Below are positions 25,638-34,344 of a stretch of DNA of 64,000 nt, piece by piece; within the stretch, counting starts at the first letter, position 1, and each line of letters opens with the position of its first letter. A program made the translations under genes and the position numbers. The stretch spans positions 91,232 through 155,231 of the forward strand of contig NZ_PVNP01000198.1 of the NCBI RefSeq assembly GCF_002993365.1. Direction: 5' to 3'. The notes beneath the pieces are model-generated. The model made no database searches. It had not been told where the DNA came from and saw only the letters and a program-made list of their open reading frames with translations. The stretch comes from Marisediminitalea alba (GTDB taxonomy: Bacteria; Pseudomonadota; Gammaproteobacteria; Enterobacterales; Alteromonadaceae).

Positions 25638-27413
25638 ATGTCTAAGCGATATATCTTTAACGAAAGACTAAATCGGCAAACCAAACGCCGCTACTGGGTA
25701 GCGGGCGCCGTGGTCACGTTTTTACTGTTTAATGCAGTTGCCGCTGAGCTCCGCGCTCAGGAATCTCCGCAATTGATTAACCCGAATGCCGAAGCTGAGA
25801 AAGTCTTTAAGTCGACCCTGAAAGACATCGACTTTACCCGTGGCGCTAATGGTCTGGCAGTTACCACGCTGACCATGAATAACCGGGACGTGGAACCTCA
25901 AGTGATAGAAGCGAATGGTAAGTTAGTACTTACTTTACCCGCAACTGAGCTCGCAGAAGATCAATTAATCGAACTGGATGTAACGGCGTTTGGCACGCAG
26001 GTAACTACTATCGAGACCTTTCAGGAGAAAGACTCATCGCGCATTGAATTTAATTACACCGGTAACGTAATCACTAACACTGAGCAGGACGGTAAAACTC
26101 TGACGGTGACGGTCAGTCCCATGAGCCAGGAGCAAATGGCCAAACTGGAAAAGAGCCAGTATGAAGGTGAGCCAATTTCCCTCGACTTCCAGGACGTTCC
26201 GGTTCGTCAGGTATTGCAGATTATCGCCAAAGTGAATGGATTTAACCTGGTAACCACCGATACCGTTACCGGTAATGTATCGATTAGCCTGACCGGTGTG
26301 CCCTGGGATCAGGCGCTGGATATGATTCTAAAAATTAAGGGGTTAGATAAACGTCAGGAAGGTAACATTTTACTGATCGCCCCCAGCGAAGAGCTTTCTC
26401 AGCGTGAGACCCAAAAACTGCAGTCAGACCAGCAGGTTGCACAACTGGCACCACTTGCTTCAGCCAGCATTACGGTTAACTACGCGAAAGCCGCTGAATT
26501 ATCGCAGATTCTGAAAGCCGAAGAAGGCGCCGGTGGTATTCTGACCGACCGTGGCACCGTTACGGTAGACAGTCGCACCAATACTATTCTGGTTCGTGAC
26601 ACCCAGGCCTCTATCGATGAAGCCCGCCGGGTCATCGAGTCTCTGGATATTCCGGTGAAACAGGTATTAATCGAATCACGCATGGTAACCGTGCGTGATA
26701 ATGTGGACGAGCAGTTGGGCGTGCGCTGGGGTTTCTCTGACCGTCAGGACGACAACGGCGTGTCAGGTTCACTCTCCGGAGCAGAAACTATAGCGGGCGG
26801 CAACGTACCGGCTTTAGGTGATCGCCTTAATGTTAACCTGCCGGTGGCCAGTGCCGCAGGCAGTATCGGTTTTCAGATTGCCAGCCTGGCTGATGGCACC
26901 ATTTTAGATCTTGAATTATCGGCCCTGGAGTCAGAAAACAAAGGTGAAATCATTGCCAGCCCGCGTATTACCGTGGCTAACCAACAGGAAGCCTACATTG
27001 AACAAGGTACAGAAATACCTTATTCACAAGCTACTTCCAGTGGTGCCACCTCCGTAGAGTTTAAAAAGGCCGTGTTAAGCCTCAAGGTAACGCCGCATAT
27101 TACCCCGGATAACCGTATCATTCTGGATTTGATTGTGACCCAGGATACCCGTGGTGAAACCGTGCAAACCGCTACTGGTGATGCCGTGGCCATCGATACT
27201 CAGGAAATTAAAACCCAGGTATTGGTAGAAAACGGTGAAACCATAGTCCTTGGTGGTATCTTTCAACAGGTTAACAGCAATGATGTGAGTAAAGTACCAC
27301 TGTTTGGCGATCTGCCGGTAGTTGGCGCATTATTCCGCAATAGCTCAACCGTGTACCAAAAACGTGAACTGCTGATTTTCGTAACGCCCAAAATCGTTAC
27401 CGAAGCACTGTAG
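25638..27413 (+). CDS. pilQ: Type IV pilus secretin PilQ
   Basis: Outer-membrane secretin pore for the pilus fibre, 591 residues. After a signal sequence (cleavage near residue 40), one AMIN-like peptidoglycan-binding domain (about 50-160) is seen, fewer than the two of Pseudomonas PilQ, which explains the shorter length. Then come the secretin/TonB short N domain (PISLDFQDVPVRQVLQIIAK near 181), the N1 domain with VDSRTNTILVRD near 313, and the secretin barrel with SPRITVANQQEAYIEQGTEIPY-type and VLGGIF...VPLFGDLPVVGALFR endings. GGAG precedes the ATG. Confidence 0.95.
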   Translation: MSKRYIFNERLNRQTKRRYWVAGAVVTFLLFNAVAAELRAQESPQLINPNAEAEKVFKSTLKDIDFTRGANGLAVTTLTMNNRDVEPQVIEANGKLVLTLPATELAEDQLIELDVTAFGTQVTTIETFQEKDSSRIEFNYTGNVITNTEQDGKTLTVTVSPMSQEQMAKLEKSQYEGEPISLDFQDVPVRQVLQIIAKVNGFNLVTTDTVTGNVSISLTGVPWDQALDMILKIKGLDKRQEGNILLIAPSEELSQRETQKLQSDQQVAQLAPLASASITVNYAKAAELSQILKAEEGAGGILTDRGTVTVDSRTNTILVRDTQASIDEARRVIESLDIPVKQVLIESRMVTVRDNVDEQLGVRWGFSDRQDDNGVSGSLSGAETIAGGNVPALGDRLNVNLPVASAAGSIGFQIASLADGTILDLELSALESENKGEIIASPRITVANQQEAYIEQGTEIPYSQATSSGATSVEFKKAVLSLKVTPHITPDNRIILDLIVTQDTRGETVQTATGDAVAIDTQEIKTQVLVENGETIVLGGIFQQVNSNDVSKVPLFGDLPVVGALFRNSSTVYQKRELLIFVTPKIVTEAL

Positions 27414-27420
27414 TTTTTTA

Positions 27421-27461
27421 TGCCTCTGGCAGGAAATCTCGGCCTGAGGCAATAATTTTCG
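27421..27461 (+). terminator. Possible terminator after pilQ
   Basis: TGCCTC at 27421-27426 pairs with GAGGCA at 27446-27451, extended inward by GGC/GCC past a T-T mismatch, followed by ATAATTTTCGTCTTTT. The U-tract is imperfect, so read-through to aroK is possible. Confidence 0.5.
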
Positions 27462-27607
27462 TCTTTTCTCCCCTCAATCCGGTTCTTAATCCTTTGGCTA
27501 AGCTTCATTTTTGGCGCTTTCGCCCTAATCCCTGCAACAAAACTTGCATAGCGGTCTGAGAAACTGAGATAATCCCGCTCTCGAAATTTTTACGAGGTTT
27601 TGTGTAT

Positions 27608-27633
27608 GTGCTTATTAGCGACAAAATAAGCAC
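27608..27633 (+). promoter_or_regulatory. Hairpin in the 5' leader of aroK
   Basis: GTGCTTATT at 27608-27616 pairs perfectly with AATAAGCAC at 27625-27633 across an 8-nt loop. No U-tract follows, so it is not an intrinsic terminator. It lies about 70 bp before aroK and could be an operator or an mRNA-stabilising stem. Confidence 0.4.
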
Positions 27634-27703
27634 GTGTGAACGGGTGGTTGAGGAAAACAGAACATTCTGCCCTTAACATAGATAAGTTGTGAAATAAGCA
27701 AAT

Positions 27704-28219
27704 ATGGCTGAAAAACGTAATATCTTTTTGGTTGGTCCAATGGGAGCAGGTAAAAGTACCATTGGTCGTCACTTAGCAGATGAGTTACACCTCGAGTTCT
27801 TCGATTCCGATCAGGAGATTGAACGTCGTTCTGGCGCAGACATTACCTGGATCTTTGATCTCGAAGGTGAAGATGGATTCCGCAAACGCGAAGAAAATGT
27901 CATTAATGATTTAACTGACAAACAAGGTATTGTGCTGGCCACTGGCGGCGGTTCTATTATGACCAAAGCAGTGCGTAACCGCCTGTCAGCGCGTGGTATT
28001 GTAGTGTATCTGCAAACCACCATCGACAAACAGGTTGCCCGTACCCAGCGCGACAAGCGTCGCCCCTTGTTACAAAAGGATGATCCGGAAAAGGTATTAA
28101 GAGAACTCGCTGAACTGCGTAACCCACTGTACGAAGAAGTGGCCGATTACGTGGTAGAAACCGACGATCAGTCAGCGCGAGCCGTTGCTAACCAAATTAT
28201 AAGCAAGATTGGGTTATAA
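27704..28219 (+). CDS. aroK: Shikimate kinase I
   Basis: Phosphorylates shikimate at the 3-hydroxyl in the aromatic pathway. 171 residues, P-loop GPMGAGKST at 11-19, shikimate-binding FFDSDQEIERR near 32-42, the substrate GGGS near 80 and the lid RDKRRPLL near 117-124. It sits between pilQ and aroB, the usual gammaproteobacterial order. Confidence 0.97.
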   Translation: MAEKRNIFLVGPMGAGKSTIGRHLADELHLEFFDSDQEIERRSGADITWIFDLEGEDGFRKREENVINDLTDKQGIVLATGGGSIMTKAVRNRLSARGIVVYLQTTIDKQVARTQRDKRRPLLQKDDPEKVLRELAELRNPLYEEVADYVVETDDQSARAVANQIISKIGL

Positions 28220-28239
28220 CATTTAAAGGAGCTACAGGC

Positions 28240-29307
28240 GTGTCAACCTTAACCGTAGAACTTGACGAGCGTAGCTACCCTATTCAGATTGAAGCCGGAC
28301 TGTTATCACAGCCCGGCTTTTTTGTGCCCTACATCAAAGGGCAACGTGCTGTTATCGTCACCAACGAAACTGTAGCACCCCTTTATCTGGAACGGGTACT
28401 GGCGGCATGCGGAGACAAGCAAACCGACGTCATCACTTTACCGGATGGCGAACAATATAAAACTCTTGAGCAGTTTGAAGTAGTAATGACCCGCCTGCTG
28501 GAAATGAACGCAGCCCGGGATATTACTCTGATAGCCCTGGGCGGCGGAGTTATCGGCGACCTTTGCGGCTTTGTCGCAGCCACTTATCAACGGGGCGTGC
28601 CTTTTATTCAGGTACCTACTACCTTGTTGTCACAAGTGGATTCATCGGTAGGCGGTAAAACTGCGGTCAATCATCCCCTCGGCAAAAATATGATTGGGGC
28701 ATTTTATCAGCCTGTGCTGGTAGCTATTGATATCACCACGCTTAACACCCTGCCAGAACGTGAATTCGCCGCTGGCATGGCAGAAGTCATTAAGTACGGC
28801 ATTATTTATGACGCGGCGTTTTTTGACTGGCTGGAAAGCAATCAGCAAGATCTGAAATCACTCGAGCCCGAGGCACTTGGCAAGGCGATTTTCCGTTGCT
28901 GTCAGATCAAGGCAGAGATTGTTGCTCAGGATGAACGTGAAGGCGGTATTCGAGCGCTACTAAACCTGGGGCATACCTTCGGCCACGCTATCGAAGCCGA
29001 ACAGGGTTATGGCAACTGGCTGCATGGCGAAGCGGTAGCGGCTGGTATCATCCTTGCTTGTAAAACGGCAGAACACCTTGATTGGTTAACACCGTCAGAA
29101 ACCCGTCGTATTGAAGCGCTCCAGCAGCAATTTAAGCTGCCGGTTGCCGGCCCCAACAGTATGTCTGTGGCTGACTACATGCGCCATATGGCACGCGACA
29201 AGAAAGTCGAGGCAGGCCAGATCCGTTTTGTTATCCCCCAGGGCATTGGCAAAGCGGTGGTAACCAAAGACGTTACCCAGCCTATTCTGGACGCGGTATT
29301 AAGTTAA
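28240..29307 (+). CDS. aroB: 3-dehydroquinate synthase
   Basis: Second step of the shikimate pathway: closes DAHP to 3-dehydroquinate with NAD+ and zinc. 355 residues, beginning at a GTG after AAGGAG. Landmarks are DGEQYKTLE near 68, the NAD loop GGGVIGDLCGF near 100-110, PTTLLSQVDSSVGGKTAVNHPLGKN (zinc/substrate region, near 126) and LNLGHTFGHAIE near 243 with zinc-ligating histidines. Confidence 0.97.
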   Translation: MSTLTVELDERSYPIQIEAGLLSQPGFFVPYIKGQRAVIVTNETVAPLYLERVLAACGDKQTDVITLPDGEQYKTLEQFEVVMTRLLEMNAARDITLIALGGGVIGDLCGFVAATYQRGVPFIQVPTTLLSQVDSSVGGKTAVNHPLGKNMIGAFYQPVLVAIDITTLNTLPEREFAAGMAEVIKYGIIYDAAFFDWLESNQQDLKSLEPEALGKAIFRCCQIKAEIVAQDEREGGIRALLNLGHTFGHAIEAEQGYGNWLHGEAVAAGIILACKTAEHLDWLTPSETRRIEALQQQFKLPVAGPNSMSVADYMRHMARDKKVEAGQIRFVIPQGIGKAVVTKDVTQPILDAVLS

Positions 29308-29345
29308 TCGGGTAATATAACTGGCCGTTTAATGAGGAAACTACC

Positions 29346-30782
29346 GTGGCATCTGAGCTGCACAGCAGGCTTGAATATTTAGTCAACTACTCGTCTCAGC
29401 TGATTTTTGTCAGCGGAGACAGTATTGCCGAGCAGCAACGCACACTGGAATCCTTCGTTTTTCAGCAGTCCGATAACACCGAACTGGCGTTTATTACCGC
29501 TGAACCGGATATGCAGGTCACCGATTACCGTGGCACCCTGTGCAAACAACTCCTGGGCCAGGTTGTGGGCAGTTATATCCGGCCGTTAAATGAATTACTC
29601 GCCGGTCTTAATCATCATGATGGACCGGTACTCATCACCATCACTCAGGCGCAACACATTCCCAACAGCTTTCTGCAGGAATTGTGGGATTTGGTTTTAC
29701 AAAGTCGGTTTGCCAATAATAAACAGCACCTCAATGTGTTGCTATTTGGTGAAAGTGACTGGGCCGAACAAGCCAAAGAGTGGCTGCCGGCGAAGAACAC
29801 CAACACGCCCCTGTTAATTAGCAGCCAGTCAGTATCTACTCAGCAATACAGTAGTGATGTGGATAAATTACTGGCTGAGCGCCGCGCCGCTTTTGAACGT
29901 TACCGTCAGGAACGCGGCGAAGCAGGCGCTCCCCCGCTCACCGATAACCGTTTACGTTCACCCTGGCTGTGGATTGGCGTTACGCTGGTGTTTTTATCCT
30001 GCTTTGTTGCGATTATGGGCTGGCAATACGGCGCTACCATGACCACCCTGTTTGATCCGCTTGATAGCAACGAACCGAACACCGCGCAGAACATAACCGA
30101 TGAGCCAGAAGCGCTTATCAAGCCAACCCGAACACTGAGCATTGTAAAGCAGGATAATACCGACACCAGCGACCAGCAGCCAGTAACAGAATCTGCTCCG
30201 CCAGCCGCACAATCGCGCGTTATAGCCAGTTTTAATGATGCAATTAAAGCGATTCCGGCCCCTGCCAACAATCAGGTTACTAACGATAAATCCAATACCG
30301 AGGAACCGCTCGCGGCTACCGATGTAACAGAGCCTTCTTCAGCAGAAACCGCCACCGTACCAAACGCTCAGCCACAACAAGTGACTGCATCAGCTGAAAC
30401 AGAAACGTCCTCAGAGCTTGCTGCGGAAGCCAGCGACCGGGCTGAGCCGCAGGAAGACGCTCTGAATACCGAGGCTGTGCCGTTAGCCAATGAACAACTG
30501 GCCAACAGCGATGCCGATCAGTACTGGATTCAGATTGCCGGCATGAAAGACCTGGAGCTGGCCCGGGATTTCTTAACGGATCATCAGCTAACCAACCAGG
30601 TCACTATTTACAAAACCTATCGCTACGGTGGTGACTGGTATGTCATTCTGTGGTCGACGCCCGCTGCCTCTTTGCCAGCCGCTCAGCAGCAACTGCAGGC
30701 TTTACCGCAATTTCCTGGCAGCGACAAAGCATTCGTTAAAGCCGGAAACCAGGTAAAAGCAGAAATAGCCAGTCTGCCCTAA
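29346..30782 (+). CDS. damX: DamX-like SPOR-domain cell-division protein
   Basis: A 478-residue single-pass membrane protein. Residues 1-190 resemble the AAA-like N-terminal half found in DamX homologues of marine gammaproteobacteria, without an intact Walker A. A membrane helix lies near 205-225, then a long Pro/Thr/Glu-rich linker (about 230-390) and a C-terminal SPOR domain (QYWIQIAGMKDLELARDFL region to the end) that binds denuded glycan at the septum. GTG start. Position between aroB and dam supports the name. Confidence 0.9.
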   Translation: MASELHSRLEYLVNYSSQLIFVSGDSIAEQQRTLESFVFQQSDNTELAFITAEPDMQVTDYRGTLCKQLLGQVVGSYIRPLNELLAGLNHHDGPVLITITQAQHIPNSFLQELWDLVLQSRFANNKQHLNVLLFGESDWAEQAKEWLPAKNTNTPLLISSQSVSTQQYSSDVDKLLAERRAAFERYRQERGEAGAPPLTDNRLRSPWLWIGVTLVFLSCFVAIMGWQYGATMTTLFDPLDSNEPNTAQNITDEPEALIKPTRTLSIVKQDNTDTSDQQPVTESAPPAAQSRVIASFNDAIKAIPAPANNQVTNDKSNTEEPLAATDVTEPSSAETATVPNAQPQQVTASAETETSSELAAEASDRAEPQEDALNTEAVPLANEQLANSDADQYWIQIAGMKDLELARDFLTDHQLTNQVTIYKTYRYGGDWYVILWSTPAASLPAAQQQLQALPQFPGSDKAFVKAGNQVKAEIASLP

Positions 30783-30968
30783 TAATTATCGATTTCTGGC
30801 TATTGTCGGTTGTCGAGATCCGCGCTGACAGATACAATCAATGATTCGTTAAAGTTGAATGCCACCCAAGAGTAACCTTTCCGGGTGCGGGATGCTGGGC
30901 TTTGTGGCAGTTGTTCACAATATCCCCAATAATAAAAATCATAGCGTCAGTGAGTAGTTACCAACATA

Positions 30969-31826
30969 ATGGCCGTCAGTAAAAACCGGGCTTTCCTCAA
31001 ATGGGCAGGAGGCAAATACAGTCTGGTTGAACAAATCAATGCACACCTGCCAGAGGGGAAGAAGCTCATCGAGCCTTTCGTTGGCGCAGGGTCGGTGTTT
31101 CTCAACTCTGACTTTCAGCACTATGTGCTTAATGATATTAATCCGGACCTGATTAATCTCTACAATCTGCTAAAAGCGCAACCTGATCCACTCATCAATG
31201 ATCTGAAAGATTTTTTCTCGCCGCACCATAACAACGAAAAAATCTATTATGGCCTGCGTGAAGAATTCAACCAGACCAGCGACCAGTATTACCGTGCTCT
31301 GTTGTTTGTGTATCTGAATCGACACGGCTACAACGGCCTCTGCCGCTACAGTCTGAAAGGCCGCTTTAATGTGCCATTTGGCCGCTACAAGCGCCCCTAT
31401 TTCCCGGAACGCGAGATGTTCGTGTTCGCAGAAAAGGCACAAAAAGCCAGATTCACATGTTTACCTTTTGAAAAAGTGTTTCAGCATGCCCGCAGAGGTA
31501 GCGTGATCTATTGCGACCCGCCTTACGCGCCAATCAGTAAAACCGCTTTGTTTACCAGCTACGCGGCCAAGCAGTTCAGCTTATCCTGTCAGCATAAACT
31601 GGCCACTCTGGCTCAGCGCGCCGCGTTTAAACGAAACATTCCGGTGCTGATTTCAAATCATGATTTGCCGATGACGCGGCAGATGTACTACGGCGCTCAA
31701 ATCACTACATTAAATGTGAAACGCTCAATCAGTCAGAAAGGAAGTGCTCGCAAGCCGGTAAGTGAGTTACTTGCGTTATTTAAGCACAAGCCTGTGTACC
31801 CAATCACCGCAGTAGACGACGAATAG
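30969..31826 (+). CDS. dam: DNA adenine methyltransferase (GATC)
   Basis: Methylates adenine N6 in GATC, guiding mismatch repair and replication timing. 285 residues, alpha-class N6-methyltransferase. FLKWAGGK at residues 9-16 is the SAM motif I region, FVGAGSVF near 38-45, and the catalytic motif DPPY lies near residue 182. About 185 bp separate it from damX, so an own promoter is likely. Confidence 0.96.
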   Translation: MAVSKNRAFLKWAGGKYSLVEQINAHLPEGKKLIEPFVGAGSVFLNSDFQHYVLNDINPDLINLYNLLKAQPDPLINDLKDFFSPHHNNEKIYYGLREEFNQTSDQYYRALLFVYLNRHGYNGLCRYSLKGRFNVPFGRYKRPYFPEREMFVFAEKAQKARFTCLPFEKVFQHARRGSVIYCDPPYAPISKTALFTSYAAKQFSLSCQHKLATLAQRAAFKRNIPVLISNHDLPMTRQMYYGAQITTLNVKRSISQKGSARKPVSELLALFKHKPVYPITAVDDE

Positions 31827-31848
31827 TTACCACAGCTATAAAACTGAT

Positions 31849-32040
31849 TCAGGGGGTAAGCCAGTTCACCAGGCCAATCAACCCGAGTACCAGCAATACA
31901 ACGAAGATAATTCCCACCACAATATAAGGGACAATAGTTGTTTGTGAAAAATCCTGCTGGTATTTTTGCTGACTCTGAACACCAAAGGCACTGGCCAGTA
32001 CGCTTTGTACGACTCTCAGAAAACCCGGTTTATTTGCCAC
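31849..32040 (-). CDS. DUF2970 family small membrane protein
   Basis: A 63-residue protein with the DUF2970 pattern: N-terminal FLRVVQSVLASAFGVQS, followed by one membrane helix (about residues 36-60). The first section usually reads as an amphipathic helix with a conserved FGVQ. Function unknown. It ends close to and convergent with dam, and follows a second small exported protein on the same strand. Confidence 0.85.
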   Translation of the reverse strand: MANKPGFLRVVQSVLASAFGVQSQQKYQQDFSQTTIVPYIVVGIIFVVLLVLGLIGLVNWLTP

Positions 32041-32061
32041 AACGCTTAAACCAGCGAGCGA

Positions 32062-32331
32062 CTACTCGCTGTCTTTGCCTTTGTGACGTGACAGTAATTC
32101 GAGAAGATCGAGAAAATGAAAACGGTAGGATGTAGAGCGACCTGTCAACCAACTGACCCAGCTGACTTGCTCAGCTTCATCGAGCACGTTTGCCACTCGG
32201 TTTTCCAGACGATCTGCCTCTGGCGATCCTACGCTCAGGTTAAAACTGCCCACGGTTAAAGCCAGAGCAAACACTGCTCCTGCGACCCGCCCGGTTAAGC
32301 TTTTCTTTAGCTTTGTCATACTGAAAACCAT
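32062..32331 (-). CDS. Small exported protein of unknown function
   Basis: An 89-residue open frame with a basic start and a hydrophobic stretch (about residues 14-34) that looks like a signal peptide or anchor, then a charged helix-prone region containing a WVSWLTGRS segment. I do not recognise a family. Met1 and Met5 are both possible starts. It lies 21 bp upstream of the DUF2970 gene on the same strand, suggesting co-transcription. Confidence 0.6.
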   Translation of the reverse strand: MVFSMTKLKKSLTGRVAGAVFALALTVGSFNLSVGSPEADRLENRVANVLDEAEQVSWVSWLTGRSTSYRFHFLDLLELLSRHKGKDSE

Positions 32332-32403
32332 TCCAGAATAAAATCCATTGGTGTAATTATAATCAGTCTGTTACATCTGGCAATGAAAATTTCAACCAAA
32401 AGT

Positions 32404-32433
32404 GCAAAGGCCACACTAATCTGTGGCCTTTGC
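32404..32433 (-). terminator. Terminator after the TorF-like porin gene
   Basis: GCAAAGGCCAC at 32404-32414 pairs perfectly over 11 bp with 32423-32433 across an 8-nt loop. On the minus strand it is followed by ACTTTTGG, a modest U-tract. It lies about 40 bp beyond the porin stop. Confidence 0.75.
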
Positions 32434-32473
32434 GTGCACAAAACATAAACACTGTAAAAGTGTTAAAGGTCTC

Positions 32474-33217
32474 TTACAGTTCGAAATCTACTGAGTAAGA
32501 AACAGTGTATTTGATTGAATCGTTATCAGTCGCATCGGCACCAGAATCATCCAAATCAGTAGTGCTGATCATGAATGCAAAACCGTCTTTAGCGATAGAC
32601 ACATTGAAGTCTCGATAGTCCCCAGGTACGCCGTTAAATGACTCACTAAAATCACCTTGATGTGAACCAACGTGTAGTCCAATTTCAGTGCCACTCTCCA
32701 GTGCAAAGCCATAATCTAATGAAATGTATGTCGTCGACCCAAAGTCGAAGTCCAACTCACCAATTACCATGCTATCTTCATCGTAAAGCTTTTCGTCTGC
32801 TTCTGTATTAGCCAATACATATAATGAAACGCTAAAACCACCATATCCGATAGTTCCATAAATCTCACCAAAATCGTATTCCGCGACATCATCATAGTTA
32901 TAATACAGGTAACCGACGTCGTAGCTGATGTCACCAGCTTCGCCAGCATAGCCAAAGTAAACATCATGTTCGTAAGAGTAAACATCATCCGCAGCGTACT
33001 GTACGTTAGATGCCCAAGTACCCGCGTAGAAGCCGCTGTCGCTAGCGTAGTCAATACCACCAGATACTGCGGGCTCGTTAGTAGTCTGAGTCAGACCACG
33101 CCAGATGTAGTTATTAGCTACGCTTACGTTCGCAGACAGGCTGTCAGCCAGTACAGCTTGTGATGAAAGGCAAGAGCCAACAACGGCTAAAGTTACCAGT
33201 GTTTTATTAAATTTCAT
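32474..33217 (-). CDS. TorF-like putative outer-membrane porin
   Basis: A 247-residue beta-barrel protein of the TorF family (Gcw_chp). A signal peptide ends near residue 24 (VLADS). The mature part begins SANVSVANNYIWRGLTQT, the family hallmark, and continues with alternating aromatic beta-strands rich in Tyr, Asp and Gly, ending in SVDFEL with a terminal hydrophobic residue. Base composition is a little more AT-rich than its neighbours. Substrate unknown. A LacI-family-like operator lies about 195 bp upstream. Confidence 0.88.
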   Translation of the reverse strand: MKFNKTLVTLAVVGSCLSSQAVLADSLSANVSVANNYIWRGLTQTTNEPAVSGGIDYASDSGFYAGTWASNVQYAADDVYSYEHDVYFGYAGEAGDISYDVGYLYYNYDDVAEYDFGEIYGTIGYGGFSVSLYVLANTEADEKLYDEDSMVIGELDFDFGSTTYISLDYGFALESGTEIGLHVGSHQGDFSESFNGVPGDYRDFNVSIAKDGFAFMISTTDLDDSGADATDNDSIKYTVSYSVDFEL

Positions 33218-33641
33218 GTGTGTTCTCCGTATAAATCACGCATAAGTGTTTTTATTTAAATCACTTTTCTGTCTGTATTTTTATTTTTGTGATGTCGGTA
33301 TACGCAAAACTAGTGCCCAATGTGTCGACACTTGCCAAAGGGTTACATCAACTTAATAAATTGCTGTTTTAAATGCATTTTTATTCACAACTTTTACAGC
33401 ATAAAAATCTTTGAAAGCGCTTTCGCACAGTCAATTAGCAATAACCTGCACCAAAAAGAAGCAAAATCACCGTTAAGGTGCGAGATAAAACCTTTTGCCA
33501 GTTACGATAATCCGTTAAAATATCGTTCAATAAATACGCTGGCCAAGTGTTTGTTTTGTCGTACATATCACATAACAACAGCGCTTCTCATCACTCGCCC
33601 GGCATTACTCTGCTTCCCTACACCGTCTATAAGGGTTAATC
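33218..33641. other. AT-rich regulatory region between TorF-like porin and rpe
   Basis: 424 bases shared by two divergent genes. No gene is supported; the 126-codon open frame running into rpe in another frame has no recognisable product. The region is clearly more AT-rich than the coding DNA and contains one LacI-family-type dyad at 33412-33425. Promoter boxes could not be fixed with confidence. Confidence 0.5.
33412..33425. promoter_or_regulatory. LacI/GalR-family-type operator
   Basis: TGAAAGCGCTTTCG holds the perfect 12-bp palindrome GAAAGCGCTTTC with the central CG typical of LacI/GalR-family sites. It is 195 bp from the porin start and 217 bp from rpe. No LacI-family gene is in the window, so the regulator is unknown. 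Confidence 0.55.
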
Positions 33642-34319
33642 ATGCAACGATTCCTGATAGCACCGTCGATACTCTCGGCGGATTTCGCCCGTCTGGGTGA
33701 TGATGTACAGCGTGTACTCGACGCCGGCGCTGACGTGGTTCACTTTGACGTGATGGACAATCATTACGTGCCTAACCTGACCTTTGGCCCAATGATTTGT
33801 TCTGCGCTGCGTGACTATGGCATTACGGCACCTATAGATGTGCACCTGATGGTTTCGCCGGTGGACGACTTAATTACCCAGTTTGCCGATGCCGGTGCCA
33901 GTTATATCAGTTTCCACCCGGAGGCCAGCCAGCATCTCGACCGCAGCCTGCAGTTAATTGCTGATAAAGGCTGTCAGCCGGGTCTGGTATTTAATCCGGC
34001 CACGCCGCTGCATTATCTCGACTACGTCATGGACAAACTGCATCACATCTTATTAATGTCGGTTAACCCTGGTTTTGGTGGTCAGTCATTCATTCCTGGT
34101 ACGCTCGATAAGCTCAGGGAAGTCAGGTCTCGTATCGACGCTTCTGGTCAAAACATCCGTTTGGAAGTTGACGGCGGAGTTAAAGTCGATAATATCGCTG
34201 CCATTGCCGCTGCCGGTGCGGATATGTTTGTCGCCGGTTCAGCGATCTTCAATCAGCCGGACTATGCCGCAGTTATCCAGCAAATGCGTGACGAACTGGC
34301 TACAGTGTCTTCAAAGTAA
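33642..34319 (+). CDS. rpe: Ribulose-phosphate 3-epimerase
   Basis: Interconverts ribulose-5-phosphate and xylulose-5-phosphate in the pentose phosphate pathway. 225-residue TIM barrel: APSILSADFARLGDD at residues 6-20, the metal-site DVMDNHYVPNLTFGP (about 36-50), DVHLMV near 67, SVNPGFGGQSF near 140 and LEVDGGV near 173. Follows dam, as in enterobacteria, but the gph gene expected next is absent. Confidence 0.97.
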   Translation: MQRFLIAPSILSADFARLGDDVQRVLDAGADVVHFDVMDNHYVPNLTFGPMICSALRDYGITAPIDVHLMVSPVDDLITQFADAGASYISFHPEASQHLDRSLQLIADKGCQPGLVFNPATPLHYLDYVMDKLHHILLMSVNPGFGGQSFIPGTLDKLREVRSRIDASGQNIRLEVDGGVKVDNIAAIAAAGADMFVAGSAIFNQPDYAAVIQQMRDELATVSSK

Positions 34320-34344
34320 TTAAGTGTGAATAGGTAAATAAGTA

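Noticed and set aside
33320..33700. 126-codon frame before rpe
   Set aside because: AT-rich non-coding composition, no family, overlaps rpe out of frame.
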